DNA of 64,000 bases from Stenotrophomonas rhizophila. GTDB lineage: Bacteria > Pseudomonadota > Gammaproteobacteria > Xanthomonadales > Xanthomonadaceae. Shown here one piece after another: positions 47,771 to 56,741 of this stretch. A program made the translations under genes and the position numbers. The stretch covers positions 4,115,228-4,179,227 of the forward strand of contig NZ_CP007597.1 of NCBI RefSeq assembly GCF_000661955.1, read 5' to 3'. The notes beneath the pieces were generated by a model. The model was not told where the DNA came from, did not search any database, and saw nothing but the letters and a program-made list of their open reading frames with translations. The first letter of the stretch is position 1. Each line of letters opens with the position of its first letter.

Positions 47771-48639
47771 TGAGCACCTCTCTGGACAGCATTACCCACC
47801 GCCACGTCCGCATCGACGGCCGCAGCGTGCATTGCGCGATCCTGGGCGAGGGCCGGCCGGTGCTGCTGATTCCCGGCTGGCCGCAGACCTGGTACGCCTG
47901 GCGGCACATCCTGCAGGCGTTGGCCGCACAGGGTTTCCAGGCCATTGCGGTGGACCCGCCCGGCACCGGTGATTCGGACACGCCGGCCCACGGCTACGAC
48001 ACCGGCGGCATCGCCGCCACCCTGAACGCGGTGATGCAGCAGCTGGGCCATGCGCGCTACCAGGTGGTGGGCCATGACGTGGGCATGTGGGTGGCCTACG
48101 CGCTGGCCAGCGACCACCCCGATGCCGTGCAGCGGCTGGCCATCACCGAGGCGGTGATTCCCGGGTTGGCCGAGGCACCGCCGGTGTTCGTGGCCCCGGA
48201 AGACAACATCTTCCTGTGGCATTTCATGTTCAACCAGGTGCGCGACCTGCCCGAAGCGCTGATTGCCGGGCGCGAGCGCGCCTACCTGACCTTCATGTTC
48301 GATCGCTGGGCGCATCGCCGCGAAGCGGTGGCGTGCGAGGTGTACATCCGCGCGTATGCCGCCCCGGGCGGGCTGAGCGGTGGGTTCGGCTATTACCGCG
48401 CCATTCCCGAAACCATCCGCCAGAACCAGCAGCGCGCTCTTACCCCGCTGGCGATGCCGGTGCTGGCCATCGGGGCCGAACATGCCACCGCCAATATGCC
48501 CATGGACACCATGCGCGCGCATGCTGCCGACCTGCGCGGCACGATGATTGCCGACTGCGGCCACTTCGTGATGGAAGAAGCCCCGCAGGCCTTCCTGGAC
48601 CAGCTGCTGCCGTTCCTGCTGCCGGACTGCGCGGCATGA
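47770..48639 (+). CDS. Alpha/beta hydrolase with Asp nucleophile (epoxide hydrolase/dehalogenase-like)
   Basis: 289 residues. HG-like oxyanion region IPGWPQTWYAWR, nucleophile elbow VGHDVGMW with aspartate D103 rather than serine, and a C-terminal His in DCGHFVMEEAP. An Asp nucleophile is the mark of soluble epoxide hydrolases and haloalkane/haloacetate dehalogenases, so an ester-forming enzyme intermediate is expected. Substrate unknown. Coupled (TGATG) to the preceding isomerase and (ATGA) to the next gene. Confidence 0.88.
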   Translation: MSTSLDSITHRHVRIDGRSVHCAILGEGRPVLLIPGWPQTWYAWRHILQALAAQGFQAIAVDPPGTGDSDTPAHGYDTGGIAATLNAVMQQLGHARYQVVGHDVGMWVAYALASDHPDAVQRLAITEAVIPGLAEAPPVFVAPEDNIFLWHFMFNQVRDLPEALIAGRERAYLTFMFDRWAHRREAVACEVYIRAYAAPGGLSGGFGYYRAIPETIRQNQQRALTPLAMPVLAIGAEHATANMPMDTMRAHAADLRGTMIADCGHFVMEEAPQAFLDQLLPFLLPDCAA

Positions 48640-49571
48640 GCCTGGACCCGGATATCGCCCGCTTCCTGCAGACCCTGCCACCGCCGGAGGTGGTGGCAGG
48701 GTTGACGCTGCAGCAGATCCGCGCGGCCAGCGAAGTTGCCCTGCCCGCCCTGCAGGGTCCGATGGAGCAGGTGGCCGACGTACGCGATTTCAGCGTGACC
48801 ACCGGCGATGGCCATGCCCTCACCGTGCGCGCGTACTGGCCGGCCGGGCATTGCCAGGGCCAGGCGCGCCCGGGGCTGCTGTTCGCCCATGGCGGCGGGT
48901 GGTTCCAGTGCTCGCTGGCGGTGTACGACCGTCCGTGCCGGGCGCTGGCCAATGCCACCGGCTGCGTGGTGCTGGCGGTGGACTACCGTCTCGCGCCGGA
49001 GCACCGCTTCCCGATTCCGCTGGACGACGTGTACGCCGCGCTGTGCTGGAGCCATGCCCAAGCCGCGCAGCTGGACATCGACCCGGCGCGGTTGATGGTG
49101 AGCGGCGACAGTGCCGGCGGCAACCTGGCCGCGGCGGTGGCCCTGCTGGCGCGCGAACGCGGTGGGCCGCCGATCCACCACCAGCTGCTGCTGTACCCGG
49201 CGCTGGACACGGCCATCGACACCGACAGCCACCGGCAGTTCGGCGAGGGCTATTACCTGAGCACGGCGTTGATGCAACGGTGCTGGGACGCCTACCTGGG
49301 CGAGGGCGTGGCCAACGCCGATGGGCGGGCGGTGCCCGCGCGGGCGCATGACCTGCGCGGCCTGCCGCCGGCCACCGTGCTGGTGTGCGCGTACGACCCG
49401 CTGCGCGACGAAGGCGAGCAGTACGCCGCGCGCTTGGCGCAGGCCGGGGTGGCGGTGCACTGCGAGCGCCTGCCCGGCATGGTGCACGCGTGCCTGCACC
49501 TGCTGGGCACCGCGCCGGCATCGCGGGTGCTGTTGACGCGCAGCGCGGCGCTGTTGGCCGCTGCGATCTGA
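48636..49571 (+). CDS. Alpha/beta hydrolase of the hormone-sensitive lipase (family IV esterase) type
   Basis: 311 residues: oxyanion-hole HGGGW, the serine elbow GDSAGGN (S159), the conserved DYRLAPEHRFP, Asp in YDPLRDEG and His near MVHACLH. It is a cytoplasmic esterase acting on short acyl or aryl esters; substrate unknown. It is the last gene of the TetR-adjacent operon and is followed by a shared terminator. Confidence 0.9.
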   Translation: MSLDPDIARFLQTLPPPEVVAGLTLQQIRAASEVALPALQGPMEQVADVRDFSVTTGDGHALTVRAYWPAGHCQGQARPGLLFAHGGGWFQCSLAVYDRPCRALANATGCVVLAVDYRLAPEHRFPIPLDDVYAALCWSHAQAAQLDIDPARLMVSGDSAGGNLAAAVALLARERGGPPIHHQLLLYPALDTAIDTDSHRQFGEGYYLSTALMQRCWDAYLGEGVANADGRAVPARAHDLRGLPPATVLVCAYDPLRDEGEQYAARLAQAGVAVHCERLPGMVHACLHLLGTAPASRVLLTRSAALLAAAI

Positions 49572-49593
49572 CCCAGCCGACGCTGCGCCCACG

Positions 49594-49622
49594 AAAAAGG
49601 CCCGGCAATGCCGGGCCTTTCC
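49594..49622. terminator. Bidirectional terminator between the esterase and Ax21-family genes
   Basis: AAAAAGGCCCGGC-AAT-GCCGGGCCTTTCC: a strong hairpin with an A-tract on one side and T-rich on the other, between convergent genes. Confidence 0.85.
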
Positions 49623-49664
49623 TGCCACGCCGATCAGGCGCGTGGCGATGCGGTCACGCTGGAA

Positions 49665-50237
49665 TTACCAGCTGAAGCGCGGGCCGACCGACCATTCCTT
49701 GTCACCGTGGCGATCCATCTTGATGTCGCCGTTGATGCCCCAGTTCTGGTTCAACTTCACCTGGCCACCCAGGCGGCCGTAGAACTGGCCATCCGGATTG
49801 ATGCCGTGCTTCTTGCTGAAATCTTCGTAGCCGGCCATTGCGTAGACTTCGGCATGCTGGCCGAACGCGGTGCGGATACCGGCTTCGGCGCTGTAGCCGT
49901 TGAAGTCCAGGCCATGGCGCGGGTCGTACTTGTTGTAGGCAACGCGGCCCACGAAGTCGGTGCTGTTGCCGATTTCCTGGTTGTAGCCCACGCCGACGCG
50001 CCACTGGTCGGTCTTGGCATCGTCCAGGTCGCTCTTCTGCTGGTTGAACTCACCAAAGGCGTGGAAGTTCGGCAGGAACGCGTAGGAACCCTTCACGCCC
50101 CAACCATCGGCCTTGCCGCCGTCTGCGTCGGTCTTGACGTAGTCGCCTTCGGCGTAGTTGTAGGACAGGCCTTCAGCAGCGGAGGCGGCGAACGGCAGGG
50201 CGGCGGCAAGCGCCAGGGCAATCAACGAAGTCTTCAT
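49665..50237 (-). CDS. ax21: Ax21-family outer-membrane beta-barrel protein
   Basis: 190 residues: signal peptide MKTSLIALALAAALPFAASA, then an eight-strand-like beta-barrel ending in an aromatic residue (VGPRFSW). GLSYNYAEGDYVKTD and GYEDFSKKHGINPDGQFYGR match the Ax21/Omp family of Xanthomonas and Stenotrophomonas. Its former role as a quorum-sensing signal rested on work that was withdrawn; an outer-membrane structural role is safer. ATG at 50237; an in-frame upstream extension lacks signal-peptide character. Confidence 0.88.
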   Translation of the reverse strand: MKTSLIALALAAALPFAASAAEGLSYNYAEGDYVKTDADGGKADGWGVKGSYAFLPNFHAFGEFNQQKSDLDDAKTDQWRVGVGYNQEIGNSTDFVGRVAYNKYDPRHGLDFNGYSAEAGIRTAFGQHAEVYAMAGYEDFSKKHGINPDGQFYGRLGGQVKLNQNWGINGDIKMDRHGDKEWSVGPRFSW

Positions 50238-50929
50238 GGGGGTACACCTCTGTCTTGAACTACTTGCAGCTGACGCGGACGTCGGTTGCATCGGAAATGT
50301 AAATTCTCCGTTATTCGACACAACCCGCCCTGAAGTGAGCCCCCTTCACCTGCGTGAATTTTTGGCAGGGGTTCAGTTGCGCTGTGACATACGCGCGCGC
50401 AGATTCCAGCGGAAAAACAGCTGCCGGGCGTGCATGCGGGGTGAGGAGCGGTGCGCGTGGGCGGTGCGAGGCACCTGGCGGCGCACGGCGGCGGCGGCAC
50501 TACGCGCGAGGAGGATTCTGGTCACGACGATGCCCTTGCGGGGCGTCACGCGCTGGGGAAGCCGCTCTTGGGGAGTAACCGGCTAACGCGTCCATCTCCG
50601 TGTTGCACCGCTCGGCGCAGGGTGTGCGACAAGGTGCAGGGCCTTGGGGAAAGGTCCTGCCCGGCGTCCCCATAGTGTGCTGAACGCGTCATCTGGAATA
50701 TCAGGATGTTCCGCTCCCTCGTTAGGATTTTTCTGACCCCCCGTACGGAAGCGCGCCGCCGCGTATCGCGCAAGTCATTGAACGCGTTGGAATTGGCGTG
50801 AAATGAGGCGCGATGCCATCACGCCGGCCGCGCGCTCGTGGGCGCATTGTCGATTTTCCCCTTCCCCGCACGTCGTATGTCATGAAGGCGCCCGTTCCGG
50901 TGCGCCATCGCCCACCCCTGGAGGCAGCC
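50238..50929. other. Gene-free interval between the Ax21-like gene and the DUF1428 gene
   Basis: 692 bases with no convincing coding region on either strand. It must hold the promoters of the two flanking genes. The only structure I can point to is an imperfect palindrome at 50695-50712 (GGAATATC-AG-GATGTTCC). A small RNA cannot be excluded. Confidence 0.6.
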
Positions 50930-51292
50930 ATGTCCTATATCGACGGTTTCGTGCTTGCAGTACCCACCGCCCACAAAGAGAAGTTCCTTGCCCACGCCCG
51001 CGAAGGCGATGCGATCTGTATCGAGCACGGCGCGCTGCGCGTGGTCGAATGCTGGGGCGACGATGTAAGCCACGGCAAGCAGACCGACTTCTTCCGCGCC
51101 GTGGAGGCCAAGGACGATGAAACGGTGGTGTTTTCCTGGATCGAATGGCCCGACAAGGCCACCCGCGATGCCGGCATGCGGAAGATGATGGAAGACCCGC
51201 GCATGAACCCGGAAAACAACCCGATGCCGTTTGACGGCAAGCGCATGATCTACGGCGGCTTTGTGCCGGTGGTGGAACTGGGCGGCAAGTAG
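50930..51292 (+). CDS. DUF1428 domain-containing protein
   Basis: 120 residues with the family pattern MSYIDGFVLAVPTAHKEKF, ECWGDDVSHGKQTDFFRAV, FSWIEWPDKATRDAG and GKRMIYGGF. DUF1428 proteins are small ferredoxin-like alpha/beta dimers of unknown function. ATG at 50930 with GGAGG upstream; an in-frame extension of 39 codons upstream is GC-rich noise. Confidence 0.93.
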   Translation: MSYIDGFVLAVPTAHKEKFLAHAREGDAICIEHGALRVVECWGDDVSHGKQTDFFRAVEAKDDETVVFSWIEWPDKATRDAGMRKMMEDPRMNPENNPMPFDGKRMIYGGFVPVVELGGK

Positions 51293-51423
51293 GCGCGCAG
51301 GCAGGGGCAGCGCGTCCACGTCTGGATGCGCTTGCCCGGTTGGCCGGTGCGCGGCATGCTCAAGGCCCACCGGCCAGGCCCGGCGGCTCGTGCCGCGATG
51401 GGCGCCGAACAGGAGCTGCATCT

Positions 51424-53874
51424 ATGACAGAAGGATCTGCACCGCGCCACCTGCAGTTGCTGGCCGGGATGCTGGGGCTGCTTGGCGTGAGCCTGGCGCC
51501 GGCGACGGCCGCGCCCACCGCCGAGGACTACGCGCGCGCCGAACGGGTACTGGACGGACACCTGCGCGGAAAAGTACGCAATGCCACGGTGCTGCCGAAC
51601 TGGCTGGACGATGGCCGGTTCTGGTACCGCCACCAGACTGCGCAGGGCAGCACCGATTACCTGCTGGTGGACCCCCGCGTGCCCTCGCGCGAGCCGCTGT
51701 TCGATCGCGCGCGGTTGCGTGTGGCGCTCCAGGCCGCTGGTGCTACCGACGCCGACCAGGTGCTGCTGCAGGTGGCCAGCGTCACCACTGCGCCCGATGT
51801 CGGCGCGCTGCAGGTGGTGCTGCGCAGCGGCGCCGTGCAAGGCCTGCAGTGCACGCTGCCGGCCTACCGGTGTGCAGCAGTCGCGCTGCCCGCACCCAAC
51901 CCGCAGGCGCTGACCGCACCGGATGGACAGCGGGCCGTGGTGGTACGCGACCACAACCTGTGGCTGCTCCCGGCCGGAACGGCACCGGCCATTGCACTCA
52001 CCCAGGATGGCGAGGCGTCCCACGGCTACGGCGTGCTGCCCGATTTCGCGCTGCGCGGCATTCCCTATCGCGAGGGCCGGCTGCAACCGCCGCCGTTCGC
52101 GGTGTCGTGGGCGCCCGACGGCAGCCGCCTGTTCGGGGTGCGCTATGACGAGCGCCACGTGCAGGCCTATCCCTACCTGGCCACGGCGCCGGCGCAGGGC
52201 GTTCGCCCGGTGCTGCACCAGGTGCGGTTGGGCTTGCTGGGCGATGCCGAGCAGGTGCGCGATGCGTGGTTTGTCACCGACGTCGAGGCAGCGCGCACCC
52301 AGAGCATCCCGGTGCCCGACGGCTGGCACAGCCTCACCGAGGCCGGTGTACTGGGCTGGTCGCGCACGGCAGACAAGGCATACACCGCGATCGTGCGGTA
52401 TGACCGCCCGGCGCGGATCCGGCTGGTGGAAATCGACCTGCACCGACGCACCGTGCGCACGCTGCTGGAGGAAACGTCCAGCACCCGCGTACAACTCAAC
52501 AGCTATCCCTACAACCGCGCGGCGGTGCGCGTGCTGCCGGACCGCGACCAGGTGGTGTGGTTCTCGCAACGGGATGGCTGGGGCCATCTGTACCTGGTGG
52601 ATACCGCCAGCGGCGCGGTGATCCGGCAGTTGACCCGCGGCGCGTGGCTGGTGCGCGATATCGTCGGCGTTGATCCGGACGAGCAGCAGCTGTACTTCAG
52701 CGCAGGCGGGCGCGAGCCCGGCGACCCGTACCAGCGCCGCCTGTACCGGGTGCCGCTGGACGGTGGCGAGCCGGTGCTGTTGACCCCCGAGGCGGCCGAC
52801 CATGCCATCGATGCGGGGGCGGGCGCGCTGATGGGCGGGCGTGACCCGCAGATGCTGGCACCCTCTGGCCGCTGGGTAGTGGACAGCCACTCGACCGTGG
52901 CCGCGCCGCCCATCACCGTGCTGCGTGACACACGCGATGGTCGCGTGGTGCTGCCCCTGGAGCACGCCGACGACAGCGCCGTGCGCGCGGCCGGCTGGCA
53001 GCCCCCGCACCGGGAGCAACTGCTGGCCGCCGACGGCCACACCCCGATCTACGCCACCGTATACCTGCCACCCGGCTACACCGCCAGCGGCCGGTATCCG
53101 GTGATCGATGCAATGTACGGCGGGCCCCACGTGAGCAACGCGCCGGTGGGTTACCTGGACGCCACCGCCACGATGAATCCGGTGGCACGCGCCAGCCTGG
53201 CCCAGCTCGGCTTCGTGGTGGTCAGCATCGACGCGCGTGGCACGCCCGGCCGCTCCAAGGCGTTCCACGACAGCAGCTTCCTGACCGCTGCCGACGTGCA
53301 GCTGGACGACCACGTTGTCGCGATCCGGCAATTGGCAGCGCGCTACCCGGGCATGGACCTTGCGCGGGTGGGCATCTACGGGCACTCCTTCGGGGGCTAC
53401 AGCGCCGCCCGGGCACTGTTGCGCCATCCGTCCTTCTACCGGGTGGGCGTGGCGTCGGCGGGCAGCCACAGCTTCCAGGGCATGTACGGCGGCGGCATCC
53501 ACGGCATGGACCGACTGGTGGGGGGACAGCCGGTGTATGCCGACGGCAGCGCGGTGCGACCCGATGCGACGGCGGTGCCTGCGCTGTTCCAGCCGCTGGA
53601 CAACAGCGCGTTGGCCGCGCAGCTGCAAGGCAAGCTGATGCTGGTGTATGGCGACCTGGACGAGAACGCCATGCCGGCGCTGACGCTGCAGCTGGCACGT
53701 GCGCTCAACGCCGCCAACAAGGACTACGACCTGCTGTACCTGGCCAACCAGGACCACGAACTGTTCCGCAACGATACGTACTACATGCGCCGCATGTGGG
53801 ATTACTTCGTCACCCACTTGATGGGTGCCACGCCGCCCGCCTACGAACTGGGCAGGCAACACGACGGCGCGTGA
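51424..53874 (+). CDS. Secreted S9-family peptidase (dipeptidyl peptidase IV-like)
   Basis: 816 residues. Signal peptide about 1-29 (ending ATAA/P), N-terminal beta-propeller (about 60-530, DPPIV_N), C-terminal alpha/beta hydrolase with S655 in GHSFGGY, Asp in GDLDENAMP and His in NQDHELF. Prolyl/dipeptidyl peptidases of this type act in the periplasm or outside the cell on proline-containing peptides. AGGAG precedes the ATG. It converges on the next gene with 2 bases between stops. Confidence 0.92.
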   Translation: MTEGSAPRHLQLLAGMLGLLGVSLAPATAAPTAEDYARAERVLDGHLRGKVRNATVLPNWLDDGRFWYRHQTAQGSTDYLLVDPRVPSREPLFDRARLRVALQAAGATDADQVLLQVASVTTAPDVGALQVVLRSGAVQGLQCTLPAYRCAAVALPAPNPQALTAPDGQRAVVVRDHNLWLLPAGTAPAIALTQDGEASHGYGVLPDFALRGIPYREGRLQPPPFAVSWAPDGSRLFGVRYDERHVQAYPYLATAPAQGVRPVLHQVRLGLLGDAEQVRDAWFVTDVEAARTQSIPVPDGWHSLTEAGVLGWSRTADKAYTAIVRYDRPARIRLVEIDLHRRTVRTLLEETSSTRVQLNSYPYNRAAVRVLPDRDQVVWFSQRDGWGHLYLVDTASGAVIRQLTRGAWLVRDIVGVDPDEQQLYFSAGGREPGDPYQRRLYRVPLDGGEPVLLTPEAADHAIDAGAGALMGGRDPQMLAPSGRWVVDSHSTVAAPPITVLRDTRDGRVVLPLEHADDSAVRAAGWQPPHREQLLAADGHTPIYATVYLPPGYTASGRYPVIDAMYGGPHVSNAPVGYLDATATMNPVARASLAQLGFVVVSIDARGTPGRSKAFHDSSFLTAADVQLDDHVVAIRQLAARYPGMDLARVGIYGHSFGGYSAARALLRHPSFYRVGVASAGSHSFQGMYGGGIHGMDRLVGGQPVYADGSAVRPDATAVPALFQPLDNSALAAQLQGKLMLVYGDLDENAMPALTLQLARALNAANKDYDLLYLANQDHELFRNDTYYMRRMWDYFVTHLMGATPPAYELGRQHDGA

Positions 53875-53876
53875 GG

Positions 53877-54560
53877 TCAGCGCGGCGCGGTGTCGTCGTC
53901 GTGATGGGCGCTGCCGGCGCCCATGCCGCCACCGCCCATACCACCCATGCCTCCGCCACCGCCGCCCGCTTTGCCCCCGGCCTTGTCGGCCTCGCCCTTG
54001 CCCTTCGCACCGGGCGCGGGCCGGGCAGGACCCTGGCGCGGAATGGCCACACTGGCGGGAATGGGCGCCAGGTCGAGTGCTTCGCGGATGAAGTTGCGCA
54101 GCGATACCACCAGCTCTGCGGTCTGCACCGGCCTGCCCTGCGCCAACTCGGTGGCGGCAGTGGCGGCCAGGCGCACCTGGTCGTCGGTGCCGAGCAGGAT
54201 GATGTCGGACAGCGCTGCTTCCACCGCATCGCGAATGCGCCGTGCACGGTCGCTGCCGGCCACCCCATCGGCGGGCAACAGCATCGCATCTTCCGGGGCA
54301 TCGGGCGCGGCCGGCTGCCGCAGGTCGCGCAGATGGCGCGGATCGACGTGCAATGCGCCGGTGAAGGAACCACCGAGGGTCTTGTAGGCGGCGATCAGCG
54401 TGCGCAGTCGCTCGTTGATCTGGCGGTTCTCACGCTCGCGGCGCTGCTGCATGGTCTGCATCACCAATAGGTGGATGCCGACGCCTATCAGGGTGATGAC
54501 GGCCAGCCCGAGCAGGGTGGAGAGCATGGCTTGCCAGGAGCTGAAGTCTAGACCGCGCAT
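53877..54560 (-). CDS. Inner-membrane protein with Gly/Met-rich, His/Asp tail, function unknown
   Basis: 227 residues: one membrane segment near the N-terminus (about 13-35), a charged helix (QQRRERENRQINERLRTLIA), a conserved-looking helical domain (about 45-165) and a low-complexity C-terminus rich in Gly and Met (GGGGGGMGGMGGGGMGAG) ending HHDDD. The tail could bind metal or simply be disordered. I do not recognise the family. Confidence 0.75.
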   Translation of the reverse strand: MRGLDFSSWQAMLSTLLGLAVITLIGVGIHLLVMQTMQQRRERENRQINERLRTLIAAYKTLGGSFTGALHVDPRHLRDLRQPAAPDAPEDAMLLPADGVAGSDRARRIRDAVEAALSDIILLGTDDQVRLAATAATELAQGRPVQTAELVVSLRNFIREALDLAPIPASVAIPRQGPARPAPGAKGKGEADKAGGKAGGGGGGMGGMGGGGMGAGSAHHDDDTAPR

Positions 54561-54683
54561 GGGTATCCGGGAGGCGGCGGGGGTTTGGCAACGATAGCTG
54601 GCGTGGGGTGAAGCGGTGATGCAGCCGATCTGCTCCTCGCCGCGTTGGCAACGACCGTAGGCAGGCCTCGGCGGACGGGTGGC

Positions 54684-55130
54684 TCAGATTCGACGCACAA
54701 GGTCCTCAAGGAACAACGCGAAGGAGTCCGCGAAATGCGCGTAGCTGCCATCGGTGTAGTCGAACCTGAGGATCGGGTATTCGCCCTCCTTCAAGCCGGT
54801 GCGGGTGTCGAAGTAGAACGCCTCCTCCGTGTCTGGCACGTGCAGCGCGATCAGTCCCTTCGGCGCGACGCCGTCTACCGCGTCCAACCTGGCGTAGTAG
54901 ATCAGGTCGTCGTCTGCGAGATCGCGGTGCTCCGGGGCGCAAAGCGTCAAGACCGGGTAGCTGCCAACCAGGAGATCGCCGTAGGTCTGCAGCCAGCATC
55001 TGTACGTTGCAGGCAACGGGAGGCCAAGCTCCCGCTCGGCGTCTTCGACCCACTCAGACGCTACCTAGCGCCCGGGGAACACCTTGGCTCCCGACGACTG
55101 CGCTAGCAGGGCCTCGAGACGTTCAAGCAT
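54684..55130 (-). pseudogene. SMI1/KNR4-family immunity gene interrupted by an in-frame stop
   Basis: From the ATG at 55128-55130 the frame reads MLERLEALLAQSSGAKVFPG then R and an amber TAG (55065-55067). It continues in the same frame as VASEWVEDAERELGLPLPAT and on through a standard SMI1/KNR4 domain to VRRI at 54684. SMI1/KNR4 proteins commonly neutralise polymorphic toxins. A single base change would restore the full 148-codon frame. A shorter product could start at TTG 55014-55016 but would lack the first helix. It is the gene most distant from the Rhs toxin. Confidence 0.75.
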
Positions 55131-55199
55131 TGCCGGTCATCCTTTGTGAACTCTGGGGCGTTTTGGACTGGGGCCGCGATCTACCGAGTCAGTCCAGAC

Positions 55200-55589
55200 T
55201 CAAGTGACCCAGCCTATAGACACCGCGGCGTCCCGGAAGGCCGCCATGAAAAACGGGATATCAAGATCCTTGAACTTGTACTTTTTCAATGAATCTTCCA
55301 AGTACTCAAAGAAGTAGCCAGCTACAACGGAACGCTGCTGCTCCAGATCCATCCCACTCAACGAGTCTTCGGAGAAGGACATATCCAGATACAAAACAGA
55401 TTCACTCTTCGAGAATTTTCGTGACGACTTCCTCCCCAATGCGTCAGGGAGGCAACGAAATACAAAGAAGATTTCGAGATCAGTCGTTCTAAACTCCGAT
55501 TCGAGAACTGAGAACACCGCGTCAAGCTCGTATGCGATGAGGTAGACCTCGGTCGCCCCACTTGTATCTGTAGATACACCAAACTTCAT
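55200..55589 (-). CDS. Unrecognised protein, possible immunity protein
   Basis: 129 residues from ATG 55587-55589 (an in-frame GTG at 55607 would add six). Acidic, mixed alpha/beta, low GC; EVYLIAYELDAVFSVLESEF and GYFFEYLEDSLKKYKFKDLD are its main stretches. No family recognised. Size, composition and position in a run of immunity-like genes suggest immunity. In another frame the 55522-55657 stretch reads MSVPLSVGRSGFFLDVSEAR..., so the true N-terminus may lie upstream behind a frameshift. Confidence 0.5.
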   Translation of the reverse strand: MKFGVSTDTSGATEVYLIAYELDAVFSVLESEFRTTDLEIFFVFRCLPDALGRKSSRKFSKSESVLYLDMSFSEDSLSGMDLEQQRSVVAGYFFEYLEDSLKKYKFKDLDIPFFMAAFRDAAVSIGWVT

Positions 55590-55672
55590 CAGAATCCCGT
55601 GCCTCACTTACGTCCAGAAAGAAGCCACTTCGTCCAACTGACAACGGGACGCTCATGCGCCCGCTATAGAAC

Positions 55673-56077
55673 TCACATTGGCGACAGCGTAGAGCGCAAC
55701 GCGCTCGACACCGGACCAAGCGTCATGCCAGCTGCACTTCGCGGCAGCGCTACGCTCTCGAGACCATCCACCAGCCATTCCGTAACCCTCCGGCCAACGT
55801 CCTCTTCGGGCGACGCCTGGGCCTCCGCACTCGGTATGCTCACGAAGATCTTCAGGCGCCGTCGCTGCTTGAAATAGCGTGCCTCAACACTCGGTGCTGC
55901 GGGGGAGATGTCGGTGATGCTACCGCCAATATGCAGCGTGATATCCATGGCATCAAGGCCGACCGAGGAAACCCCAATTAGTACAGCTTTCAAACGCTTG
56001 CGAGCATGAACTACGCCTGCAAGAAACAGGATGCCGACCTCGGGGCCGCCCAACCGGGCGGTCAGCGATACTTCCAT
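55673..56077 (-). CDS. Unrecognised protein, possible immunity protein
   Basis: 134 residues, beta-rich N-terminal half (MEVSLTARLGG; AVLIGVSSVGLDAMDITLHI) and a helical C-terminus (GRRVTEWLVDGLESVALP). Five consecutive G residues lie about 5 bases before the ATG. No family recognised; the context is the same immunity-like run behind the Rhs gene. It shows no signal peptide or membrane segment. Confidence 0.55.
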   Translation of the reverse strand: MEVSLTARLGGPEVGILFLAGVVHARKRLKAVLIGVSSVGLDAMDITLHIGGSITDISPAAPSVEARYFKQRRRLKIFVSIPSAEAQASPEEDVGRRVTEWLVDGLESVALPRSAAGMTLGPVSSALRSTLSPM

Positions 56078-56132
56078 GAAACCCCCAGCGTACGTTGGAC
56101 AACAAGCACCGCACTCGTTCCAGATGGCCGTC

Positions 56133-56741
56133 TCACCGAATCACTACATTTTCGGTGATACAGCCCGCCAATTGGTCAATCGAAGTTCCGCCCAGGAACT
56201 TGCTGCCGGCGACGGATCCAGTGAACAGCTTGACGTCCGAGAAGTCACAGTCCTCGAACGTGCAGCTGATGAAATGCACACCGGACAGTGTTGCACCAGT
56301 GAAGTTGGATGCCGTGAACTTACAGTCCGTGGCGAATGACTTGGATAGATTCGACCCGGTGAAGTCGCAGCGCACGAACTCTCCGCCCATCCTAGCGCCA
56401 GAGAGCTTCGCTTTGACAAAGCTGCAGTCACTGAAGCTACGCCTCACAAAAACGTTACGCATGTCGATCCCATCAAGCCGACACGCCTTCAGCTCGGACT
56501 CGTTGATGCTGGCACCTTCTTTGAAAAGGACGTCAGAGAGATCGACATTGCTCACTTTCAGGTGACGCAAGGGTTCAGCGAGGGTCGCCCCGCGATAGTC
56601 GGCCATGCCTAGTTCGGTGAGGCCAAAGGGCGACTCCGGCATAGGCCCCATCTTGAACGACTTCGCAGCATCGTAGAGCTTCTTCTCTACTAGCCTCAAC
56701 TGCTCGACCGGCCACCTGCTGCGAGCTTCTTTAGCAAGCAT
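56133..56741 (-). CDS. Pentapeptide-repeat protein
   Basis: 202 residues. After a helical start, residues about 50-195 carry repeats of the A(D/N)LXX kind (for instance CDFTGSNLSKSF, CKFTASNFTGATLSG, CTFEDCDFSD), which fold into a right-handed quadrilateral beta-helix. Pentapeptide-repeat proteins can mimic DNA or act as scaffolds; in toxin islands they are often immunity or immunity-like proteins. Cytoplasmic, no signal. The 238 bases between it and the next gene upstream hold nothing recognisable. Confidence 0.82.
   Translation of the reverse strand: MLAKEARSRWPVEQLRLVEKKLYDAAKSFKMGPMPESPFGLTELGMADYRGATLAEPLRHLKVSNVDLSDVLFKEGASINESELKACRLDGIDMRNVFVRRSFSDCSFVKAKLSGARMGGEFVRCDFTGSNLSKSFATDCKFTASNFTGATLSGVHFISCTFEDCDFSDVKLFTGSVAGSKFLGGTSIDQLAGCITENVVIR

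Noticed and set aside
49665..50237. Quorum-sensing signal role for the Ax21-family protein
   Set aside because: The original signal claims were withdrawn; the sequence shows an ordinary exported beta-barrel.
50236..50586. Possible 116-codon gene in the Ax21/DUF1428 gap
   Set aside because: Starts inside the Ax21-like signal peptide region, has no ribosome-binding site and an Arg/Ala/Trp-rich composition typical of chance frames.
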